From Syntrophaceae bacterium (GTDB taxonomy: Bacteria; Desulfobacterota; Desulfomonilia; Desulfomonilales; Desulfomonilaceae), in contig JACWAG010000127.1 in NCBI GenBank assembly GCA_014874425.1, positions 1 through 5,073 of the forward strand: a DNA stretch of 5,073 nucleotides, read 5' to 3'. Position 1 is the stretch's first letter; every line of letters begins with the position of its first letter. A program made the translations under genes and the position numbers. The notes below the pieces were generated by a model. The model saw only the letters and a program-made list of their open reading frames with translations, was not told the DNA's origin and searched no databases. Positions 1 through 5,073 of this stretch are shown piece by piece.

Positions 1-1250
1 GAAGCCCAAAGTAGACCACCAGTCCCGAATGTAGGATTAGGAAACCTTTCTGGATAGAAAATTTGATCTATGCTCCCACCAAGGACATAGGCAAAAAAGC
101 CAAGGCCGAAAACTCCATAGACTATAGAAGGAACCCCAGCAAGATTATTAACACACACTCGTATTAGCGAAACCAACTTTCCCTGTTTGGCGTACTCTCT
201 CAAATAGAGGGCGGCCACTACGCCGAAGGGGGCTACAATCAACGCCATGAGGATAGTCATGCAAAAAGTACCGAATATCGCTGGAAGCACGCCACCTTCC
301 GTATTGGCTTCCCGTGGTTCTTGAGTCAAGAATTCCAACCACCTGGAGAAATAAACGGAAAGTTTTGCGCCAAACCCAAGCCTATTTGCTGGGTAGAGCC
401 TTACAATGTCGGACAACTTCATAACCTTTTCCTTGTTCCCGACATCCGACATTGTGATGGTATATTTGGAGTCTATCTGTCTAAGGGCTTCAGCTTCATT
501 CGACAATTCACGATATTCCACTTCCAGCTTATCTTCGCTGGCTTTGAATTTCTTTGCGGCAATCGAGTAAGCGGCGCTGTTTGCTCCCTCCTCTAATTCA
601 ACCTTTTTGAGAGCCAGCCTGTTTCTTTCAAGATAATGGTTTACCGTTGAGATTTCGTCATGTTCTATTCTCTGAATTCTTTGGCGACGACTTTTCCCTT
701 CCTTTTCCGCTTTTCGCAACTGCTCTGATGAAGGGTCGGGTTCATTAATTAGGACTCCATTGAGGTTCAGTGATTTAACTCTTCCGATAAAAGGTCCCCA
801 TTCCATTCTTTCGACATATACCATGTCCAGCGGTTCGGAAACCTTATCGATTTCATAAGCCGGAACCCACTTGTAGTCCTCGTTATAGAGATCGAAGTTA
901 CCGGTCTTGTAAAGATACCTTCTCAGGTAACCGTTGTTGGCATTGAGTTCTTTCTTAGCCAATTCAGGCAATTTGGCAATTTTGTCCGGTTCGGGTTTAT
1001 ATATTTCGGATCTGACCAACTCTCCGGCCACTGTCGATCCATTGCTCAGATTTACTTCTTCAATTCGACTTGGATAGAATGTTAATAGTCCATTATAAAG
1101 AATTAGGGTTACAAAACCTGTTATCATGATCAAACCGATAACCAGGGTCCCGCCCAATATCCAGAGAAATGGTTCACCTCGAGCTTTGAAGTCACAGTTT
1201 CTGCGACGCTTAACATTTTCAACGCTAGTCTGTTCGGTTTCGTTTTTCAT
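1..1250 (-). CDS. pstA: Phosphate ABC transporter permease PstA, large type, C-terminus cut off by window edge
   Basis: This is one of the two inner-membrane permease subunits of the Pst phosphate importer. I translated it by hand from ATG at 1250; the frame stays open for 416 residues to the left edge, so the C-terminus (roughly 140 residues by comparison with large PstA proteins) is missing. A short charged N-terminus is followed by membrane segment 1 (about 28-51) and a long periplasmic region (about 53-315), whose part 171-256 is highly charged and helical-looking. The permease core begins at about 320 (LPAIFGTFCMTILMALIV) and carries the PstA hallmark NNLAGVPSIVYGVFGLGFF at 368-386 and FGTGGLLWA near the edge. 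E. coli PstA lacks the long insertion; large proteobacterial PstA proteins have one (DUF3333-type N-terminus, from memory). The start is supported by an AGGG ribosome site overlapping the pstC stop, implying translational coupling. Identity is secure; the role of the insertion is unknown. Confidence 0.93.
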   Translation of the reverse strand, partial: MKNETEQTSVENVKRRRNCDFKARGEPFLWILGGTLVIGLIMITGFVTLILYNGLLTFYPSRIEEVNLSNGSTVAGELVRSEIYKPEPDKIAKLPELAKKELNANNGYLRRYLYKTGNFDLYNEDYKWVPAYEIDKVSEPLDMVYVERMEWGPFIGRVKSLNLNGVLINEPDPSSEQLRKAEKEGKSRRQRIQRIEHDEISTVNHYLERNRLALKKVELEEGANSAAYSIAAKKFKASEDKLEVEYRELSNEAEALRQIDSKYTITMSDVGNKEKVMKLSDIVRLYPANRLGFGAKLSVYFSRWLEFLTQEPREANTEGGVLPAIFGTFCMTILMALIVAPFGVVAALYLREYAKQGKLVSLIRVCVNNLAGVPSIVYGVFGLGFFAYVLGGSIDQIFYPERFPNPTFGTGGLLWA

Positions 1251-1258
1251 GTGACAAA

Positions 1259-1262
1259 CCCT
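1259..1262 (-). promoter_or_regulatory. Ribosome binding site of pstA, overlapping the pstC stop codon
   Basis: AGGG lies 8 nt before the ATG at 1250 and shares two bases with the TAG stop of pstC (1263-1261). Ribosomes ending pstC would therefore stop on the initiation site of pstA, which suggests coupled translation and near-equal amounts of the two permease subunits. The overlap is seen directly; coupling is inferred. Confidence 0.6.
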
Positions 1263-3855
1263 AGAGTTTCAAGGCTCTCTTGCGAAAGCGCTGACGAACA
1301 AGTTCCGCAAGCGTATTTATCACGAATGTCATGGCAAATAGGACCAGACCGGTGAGGAAGAGGGTTCGATATAGAGTCCCGTCCTTGGGCGCCTCAGGGA
1401 GTTCCACGGCAATGTTAGCCGACAACGCCCTCAGGCCGCTAAATATATTAAGATCAATTACGGGAGTATTACCTGTCGCCATCACTACAATCATTGTCTC
1501 GCCAACCGCCCGCCCCATTCCGATCATAATAGCCGAGAAAACTCCACTTATCGCGGTAGGCAAAACAACCCACATCGCTGTTTGCCACGGCGTCGCCCCA
1601 CAACCCAGACTGGCGGAACGGAGTTGGTCCGGAACTGCGCTCAAGGCGTCTTCAGCAAGCGTATAGATAATTGGTATAACCGCAAAACCCATTGCAAAGC
1701 CAACGACAAGAGTGTTTCGTTGAATATAGGTCCCTACGATCGATCCCCTAGGATCCACTCCAAATAAAGCGAGTAACGTAGACAAAACATAGGACAAAGC
1801 GACTGCCACCAAAGCAAATATCAGCCAGCGGGCAAAATCTAGAATGGCCCCGTAGGGCGCTTTAAATGTCTTAACCCGGTTATTAAACGAGGGGCCAATA
1901 GTCCTAGAATTCAAGTAGGTTAAAAACGCCGCTACCACTGGTAGGGCCATCAGAAATAGAAAGGGAACGCTACTGCCCTGATTACCGCTTAGCCACGACT
2001 TGAGATTGCCATTGAAAAAAAGTTTTTCGAACACAGGTCCCAGAAAATATGCTCCGGTCACTCCACAAGATACCGATATGCTCATGAGAATCAGTTTTGG
2101 AAGACCATCAAGTTTAAGGCTAGTCCGAACTGGAAGCAATTGCCAAAAGTAGGCGGATATTACCAAGCATATTGGCATTACTATAAACGCCAGCAATACA
2201 GCGGCTATCCATGATTCGACAACTGGAGCCAGGACCAGTGCGGCTACAAATCCAAGGACCACAGAAGGTAAAGAAGCCATGACCTCCATAACAGGTTTGA
2301 TTTTCCCACGAACATGGTTTGGAAGAAATTCCGATGTATAGATGGCTGCCAGAAGCGCAAGGGGAGCTGCAAATAGCAAAGAATAGAAAGTCGCCTTGAG
2401 TGTTCCAAAAATTAGGGGAACGAGAGAAAGTTTTGGTTCAAACGCGTCAGTAGCCCCTGTAGACTGCCAAGTATACGAAGGACCGGGATATCCCTCGTAC
2501 CAAACCTTTCCAAACAATGTCTTCCACGAAATTTCCGGGTGTGGTATGGAGAGCCTCCAAAAGCCCACTTTTCCGTCATGGCCGATGGCCAGTAGTCCAT
2601 CCAATCGAGGTGAAAGCGCAATTATACCTGCGTTGAACTTCTCCTTACTTCCACCAAGTTCGATGAGCGTTTTTTGACTAATGCCGTGTCGCAACCAGAT
2701 TGCGCCGTTAGAGTCCAATGTGGCAAATGTCTTTCCATTCTGACTCGGACTGAATCCAGTTACACCCGAATGCTGAGGCTGAAATTCCCTGGTCGGGACC
2801 ATTGTCATGCCATCAGTGGAATTAGCCCCATCTCTCTTCAGCAGAAAGTAGATCGTCAGGTCTCCTCCGGAATCACCCACGACTATGGATCGGGCCCCCA
2901 ACAATGTACTGAACACTGTAAGCTCACGCCCGGATGGGGTTACCTTGAGGGTTTCGGCCAATTGAGGCTTGTTCTCGTTGTGGACATCATATCTGAATAC
3001 GCGCCCAGTACGATCAGCAAGAATGATATTGTCGCCGGTATCATCAATAATTGCGAATCTAAAATTGACTTTTCCTTTTGGAATGGGCAAAGCGATCTTA
3101 TTGACTTGGGTAGTGCGGCTCCGTGTGAGCATATTGGTCTTTGTCTCTGTGGTAAGAAAATGGGCGGCCCCAGACGCGTCGGCCACTGCAAGGTAACTTT
3201 TGGGCCGATCACCGAAATCAACCAAACGATAGTCCAATGCTACGATTGGACTATCTGTTTCAGACACTTCTATTTCCGTGGCAAGTTTTGTCTCTACATA
3301 TACTTTTCGCAATCCCTTTCCTGGGATTTTTGAAAAAATCGTGTCTGGACCTGAGCTGTCTCGGGCGTCCAATTCCTTTAAATCTTTTGGCGCCTGTTCG
3401 GGTGTGAGGATCTCATTTTTGAAATCTATCGAGCCCAGTCTGACGGTCCCATCGGAAAATCCGAAAGCAAGATGGTCATTATCAATTGTTTTTCCAATGG
3501 CAGTAAGCTCTTTTCCGCCAAAATCGAATGAGAGACTTTCCAGAGGGGTTCCGGTCTTCGTGTGCCATATGTAAACCTCGCCGCTCTTTGAAACAGCGGC
3601 GGCTAGGGTGTCGTGCTCGTCTATAGTAAGGTCTACGACGTCTTCAGATTTCAGAGGCGCCATGTATTCATGGATCGAAAGAACTTTTCCACCTCCAAAC
3701 AGCGGGAGGACTTCATAGACTAGATAAATCGTCATGCCCATAACAGCGGCAATGACCAATGCGCCGCCTACCGTTATAGTCTTGTCCGCCAACCTGTCAG
3801 CGAAAAGAACCCAAGGGCTGGTCTTTTTTCGGCCTTCCACGCCAAATCTTCGCAT
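1261..3855 (-). CDS. pstC: Phosphate ABC transporter permease PstC with N-terminal periplasmic beta-propeller-like domain
   Basis: This is the partner permease of PstA, 864 residues against about 320 in E. coli. Membrane segment 1 is at about 27-53. Residues about 70-440 form a periplasmic domain with recurring WD40-like strands: SGEVYIWHTKTG (91-102), FSDGTVRLGSID (133-144), DRTGRVFRYD (281-290), DSNGAIWLRHG (381-391) and GHDGKVGFWRL (425-435). The permease core follows from about 445: FEPKLSLVPLIFGTLKATFY (472-491), MEVMASLPSVVLGFVAAL (523-540), an EAA-type ATPase-docking loop at 734-770 (EDALSAVP, then ASLGCGATPW), GMGRAVGETMIVVMATGN (779-796) and FSGLRALSANIAVELPEAP (805-823). An extra stretch with about two membrane segments (585-650) and a linker sits inside the core. 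The start at 3855 has AAAGGAT 6 nt upstream. Large PstC proteins with an N-terminal extension are known in Proteobacteria, so this is a known architecture of unclear function, not a chance fusion. Identity is secure; the propeller assignment rests on repeat pattern only. Confidence 0.95.
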   Translation of the reverse strand: MRRFGVEGRKKTSPWVLFADRLADKTITVGGALVIAAVMGMTIYLVYEVLPLFGGGKVLSIHEYMAPLKSEDVVDLTIDEHDTLAAAVSKSGEVYIWHTKTGTPLESLSFDFGGKELTAIGKTIDNDHLAFGFSDGTVRLGSIDFKNEILTPEQAPKDLKELDARDSSGPDTIFSKIPGKGLRKVYVETKLATEIEVSETDSPIVALDYRLVDFGDRPKSYLAVADASGAAHFLTTETKTNMLTRSRTTQVNKIALPIPKGKVNFRFAIIDDTGDNIILADRTGRVFRYDVHNENKPQLAETLKVTPSGRELTVFSTLLGARSIVVGDSGGDLTIYFLLKRDGANSTDGMTMVPTREFQPQHSGVTGFSPSQNGKTFATLDSNGAIWLRHGISQKTLIELGGSKEKFNAGIIALSPRLDGLLAIGHDGKVGFWRLSIPHPEISWKTLFGKVWYEGYPGPSYTWQSTGATDAFEPKLSLVPLIFGTLKATFYSLLFAAPLALLAAIYTSEFLPNHVRGKIKPVMEVMASLPSVVLGFVAALVLAPVVESWIAAVLLAFIVMPICLVISAYFWQLLPVRTSLKLDGLPKLILMSISVSCGVTGAYFLGPVFEKLFFNGNLKSWLSGNQGSSVPFLFLMALPVVAAFLTYLNSRTIGPSFNNRVKTFKAPYGAILDFARWLIFALVAVALSYVLSTLLALFGVDPRGSIVGTYIQRNTLVVGFAMGFAVIPIIYTLAEDALSAVPDQLRSASLGCGATPWQTAMWVVLPTAISGVFSAIMIGMGRAVGETMIVVMATGNTPVIDLNIFSGLRALSANIAVELPEAPKDGTLYRTLFLTGLVLFAMTFVINTLAELVRQRFRKRALKL

Positions 3856-3861
3856 CGTGGT

Positions 3862-3868
3862 ATCCTTT
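3862..3868 (-). promoter_or_regulatory. Ribosome binding site of pstC
   Basis: AAAGGAT lies 6 nt before the ATG at 3855, a normal spacing. It fixes this ATG as the start and puts the charged MRRFGVEGRKK stretch ahead of the first membrane segment, as expected for a cytoplasmic N-terminus. Confidence 0.65.
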
Positions 3869-3873
3869 GAATT

Positions 3874-3886
3874 TAGCGACTCGCTA
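3874..3886. repeat. Short perfect palindrome TAGCGA-C-TCGCTA ahead of pstC
   Basis: Two 6-base arms are separated by one base, ending 18 nt before the pstC start and 5 nt before its ribosome site. As RNA it could fold only as a 5-bp stem with a 3-nt loop; as DNA it could be a small operator. A related copy of one arm, TAGCGAC-GCT, lies at 3939-3948 inside the hairpin upstream. Thirteen bases are too few to rule out chance. Confidence 0.3.
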
Positions 3887-3920
3887 TTTAGAAGTGTTTC
3901 ACTTTTTCATAGATTACTCT

Positions 3921-3970
3921 AAAAACAAATGTGAGGAATAGCGACGCTCTTGGCGCGCTCCACTCCTCAC
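3921..3970 (-). terminator. Terminator-like hairpin or attenuator between pstS and pstC
   Basis: The pstS transcript can fold GTGAGGA (3970-3964) against TCCTCAC (3937-3931). A second helix follows inside, AGCG (3959-3956) with CGCT (3943-3940), then CGC (3955-3953) with GCG (3947-3945) around a CAAGA loop. That is 14 base pairs with a small internal loop and one bulge. The 3' side runs into ATTTGTTTTT (3930-3921), a U-rich run broken by one G. The hairpin begins 29 nt after the pstS stop. Since pstC and pstA follow on the same strand without a clear new promoter, partial termination or protection of the pstS mRNA end is more likely than full termination. Either would give PstS in excess over the permease. 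Confidence 0.65.
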
Positions 3971-3999
3971 CAATATTAATCCAGTCGATAATTTAAAGT

Positions 4000-4968
4000 C
4001 TATTTCAATCCTACTTTACCGAGATCTTCATCAGCCAGAGCCTTTGAAACAGGATAAAAACCATCTTTGATGACTATCATCTGACCTTGTTTAGAAAAAA
4101 CATATCTCAAGAGTTGAGCCATTAAAGGATTTAGCGGTTCATTGGGTTTCTTATTAAAATATATGTATAGGAATCTTGCCAACGGATAATTTCCATCATA
4201 TGCGTTTGCAGCGTTCGCTTCATAACCCTTGGCCCCTTCTTTGGCCGCGAGAGGAACAATTCGAACATCCGGTGTCTTATAGCCAACACCTGAATATCCT
4301 ATCGCATATTTGTCGTTAGCCACGCCTTGAACTACAGCGGAAGACCCTGGTTGCTCCTTCACGGTATCCTTATAATCGCCGTGAAACAGCGCGATTTCTT
4401 TGAAATAAGCGTAAGTTCCACTTGCGGAATTGCGACCGTAAATTGAAATAGGCTTATCTGACCATTCTCCAGTCAAGCCAACATCACCCCATGTCTTGAT
4501 GTTCTTGACGCCGCTTTTGCGCGTTTTTGAAAATATGCCATCAAGTTGCTGCAAAGAAAGGCTCGTGATAGGATTGTCTTTGTTTACAAATACTGCGAGA
4601 GAATCTACAGCGACTCTTACAACTGAAGGTTTATAGCCAAATTTATTCTCAAAATCGGTGATTTCTTTGGATTTCATCTCCCGGGACATAGGACCAAATT
4701 GCGCTGCGCCTTCTATAAGAGCAGGCGGAGCTGTCGAAGACCCCTTGCCTTCGATGGAAATTTTTACCCCAGGATATGTGGCCCTAAACCCTTCCGCCCA
4801 ATAGGTCATCAGATTGTTCAAAGTATCTGAACCAACTGATTTCAGGCTACCAGACACCCCGCTGATCTTTTGATATGAAGGCAAAGCTGGGTCAAGATCC
4901 ATGGCTGAAGCCGCCAGAGCTATAGCCAATGAACATAACATGACAATTGAGAAAATTCGAGAGAACAT
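4000..4968 (-). CDS. pstS: Periplasmic phosphate-binding protein PstS
   Basis: This is the substrate-binding protein of the Pst importer; it captures inorganic phosphate in the periplasm and hands it to PstC-PstA. It has 322 residues, a normal full length. The signal peptide is residues 1-22: one basic residue (R4), a hydrophobic core, and an A-S-A cleavage site before M23. No lipobox is seen (C12 is inside the core), so it should be soluble. Family motifs run in order: GVSGSLKSVGSDTLNNLM (37-54), GKGSSTAPPALIEG (74-87), GPMSREM (92-98), VDSLAVFVNKDNP (121-133), YGRNSASGTYAYF (177-189), QPGSSAVVQGV (206-216), IGYSGVGY (223-230) and YPLARFLYIYF (261-271). By family analogy the GSDT, GSST, the Asp of VDSLA and the R/S/G/T of RNSASGT line the phosphate site. 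The sequence resembles the Pseudomonas-type PstS more than the E. coli one. First gene of the operon, behind a Pho-box-like repeat, with a strong ribosome site. Very sure. Confidence 0.97.
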   Translation of the reverse strand: MFSRIFSIVMLCSLAIALAASAMDLDPALPSYQKISGVSGSLKSVGSDTLNNLMTYWAEGFRATYPGVKISIEGKGSSTAPPALIEGAAQFGPMSREMKSKEITDFENKFGYKPSVVRVAVDSLAVFVNKDNPITSLSLQQLDGIFSKTRKSGVKNIKTWGDVGLTGEWSDKPISIYGRNSASGTYAYFKEIALFHGDYKDTVKEQPGSSAVVQGVANDKYAIGYSGVGYKTPDVRIVPLAAKEGAKGYEANAANAYDGNYPLARFLYIYFNKKPNEPLNPLMAQLLRYVFSKQGQMIVIKDGFYPVSKALADEDLGKVGLK

Positions 4969-4973
4969 TTGAA

Positions 4974-4979
4974 TCCTCC
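4974..4979 (-). promoter_or_regulatory. Strong ribosome binding site of pstS
   Basis: GGAGGA lies 5 nt before the ATG at 4968. It is the best Shine-Dalgarno of the three genes here and fits the need for abundant PstS. It also confirms the start that gives a complete signal peptide. Confidence 0.8.
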
Positions 4980-4986
4980 GTTCTGA

Positions 4987-5004
4987 GACAATCTTATTGA
5001 CAAT
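4987..5004 (-). repeat. ATTGTC direct repeat in the pstS leader
   Basis: ATTGTC occurs twice with a 12-bp period (read on the minus strand at 5004-4999 and 4992-4987). It resembles PhoB half-sites (CTGTCA), but the period is 12 instead of 11 and it lies only 19-36 nt before the start codon, inside the probable leader. It could be a weak second regulator site or chance. Confidence 0.25.
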
Positions 5005-5022
5005 TCAAAAGGACCGTCAGCC

Positions 5023-5028
5023 ACTATT
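5023..5028 (-). promoter_or_regulatory. Possible -10 element of the pstS promoter
   Basis: AATAGT matches 4 of 6 positions of TATAAT and starts 11 nt after the 18-bp core of the upstream direct repeat, close to the spacing at PhoB-activated promoters, where the Pho box replaces the -35. Transcription would begin near 5016, giving a leader of about 48 nt. The hexamer itself is weak; the call rests on its position. Confidence 0.35.
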
Positions 5029-5035
5029 TTCAGAT

Positions 5036-5057
5036 TTAATTGTTAGCAAATTGTTAG
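5036..5057 (-). promoter_or_regulatory. Pho-box-like tandem repeat upstream of pstS
   Basis: Read toward pstS, CTAACAATTTG is followed directly by CTAACAATTAA: a perfect 9-base repeat (CTAACAATT) with an 11-bp period. PhoB-family regulators bind pairs of direct half-sites one helical turn apart (CTGTCA in E. coli, TTAACA for Bacillus PhoP); CTAACA falls between these. The position before the first gene of a pst operon is where such a site is expected. The repeat is seen directly; binding by a PhoB/PhoP-type activator under phosphate starvation is inferred. Confidence 0.6.
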
Positions 5058-5073
5058 GATGCGAAAGAGCCAA

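Larger units (their letters stand above)
3856..3999 (-). other. Intergenic region between pstS and pstC
   Basis: This 144-nt gap is long for an operon. It holds the terminator-like hairpin (3921-3970), a small AAGTG-TTT-CACTT inverted repeat (3892-3904), the TAGCGA palindrome (3874-3886) and the pstC ribosome site. I found no convincing sigma70-type -35/-10 pair for a separate pstC promoter and no small gene with its own ribosome site. Confidence 0.6.

Noticed and set aside
321..596. Plus-strand open frame of 91 codons at the left side
   Set aside because: Antisense to the pstA coding frame, which reads without a stop from 1250 to the edge and carries clear permease motifs.
2396..2677. Plus-strand open frame of 93 codons opposite pstC
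   Set aside because: Antisense to the propeller-permease junction of pstC, with no domain or ribosome site that I could see.
2674..3333. Plus-strand open frame of 219 codons opposite pstC
   Set aside because: It lies wholly antisense to the beta-propeller part of pstC, has no recognisable domain, and its translation is rich in C, S, R and scattered residues typical of a shadow frame. The pstC frame is supported by family motifs.
1261..3855. Possibility that PstC is an accidental fusion of a WD40 protein with a permease
   Set aside because: The first membrane segment, the propeller and the core are arranged as in other large PstC proteins, and the linker EGYPGPSYTWQSTGATDAFEP before the core matches what I recall of that family, so the architecture is inherited.
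3899..3910. Mini-frame ATG-AAA-AAG-TGA upstream of pstC as a leader peptide
   Set aside because: Only three codons and no ribosome site in front; easily chance in an A-rich stretch.
4987..5004. ATTGTC pair considered as the main Pho box
   Set aside because: The period is 12 bp instead of 11 and it is too near the start codon to leave room for a -10 and leader. The 5036-5057 repeat fits better.

Overview
The window holds most of a high-affinity phosphate uptake (Pst) operon on the minus strand. Read in the direction of transcription, the order is pstS (4968 to 4000), pstC (3855 to 1261) and pstA (1250 to the left edge, where it is cut off). pstB and phoU would be expected beyond the left edge but are not visible. 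There are no RNA genes, mobile elements, CRISPR arrays or broken genes. Every sizeable plus-strand open frame lies opposite one of these three genes and is treated as a shadow.

Organism: a Gram-negative bacterium is the best guess. PstS has a plain signal peptide without a lipobox, so it should be a soluble periplasmic protein. Both permeases are of the enlarged type known from Proteobacteria and related phyla, not the short E. coli type. Base composition looks moderate (mid-40s % GC by eye). A deltaproteobacterial (Desulfobacterota-like) source is plausible, but this rests on general resemblance and is not secure.

Layout, right to left: 5073-4969 is the promoter and leader of pstS. It has an 11-bp-period direct repeat that looks like a Pho box, a possible -10 element and a strong Shine-Dalgarno. 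4968-4000 is pstS. 3999-3856 is a 144-nt gap with a strong hairpin followed by a T-rich run on the pstS side, and a short palindrome just before the pstC ribosome site. 3855-1261 is pstC, an 864-residue protein with a periplasmic beta-propeller-like domain of about 370 residues ahead of the permease core. pstA starts 10 nt after the pstC stop, with its ribosome site overlapping that stop. It carries a periplasmic insertion of about 260 residues that includes a long charged helical stretch.

Working together: PstS binds phosphate in the periplasm and delivers it to the PstC-PstA channel, which an ATPase (PstB, outside the window) would power. The pstS/pstC hairpin offers a simple way to make more PstS than permease, and the repeat upstream of pstS suggests phosphate-starvation control. 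The least understood parts are the large periplasmic domains on both permeases.
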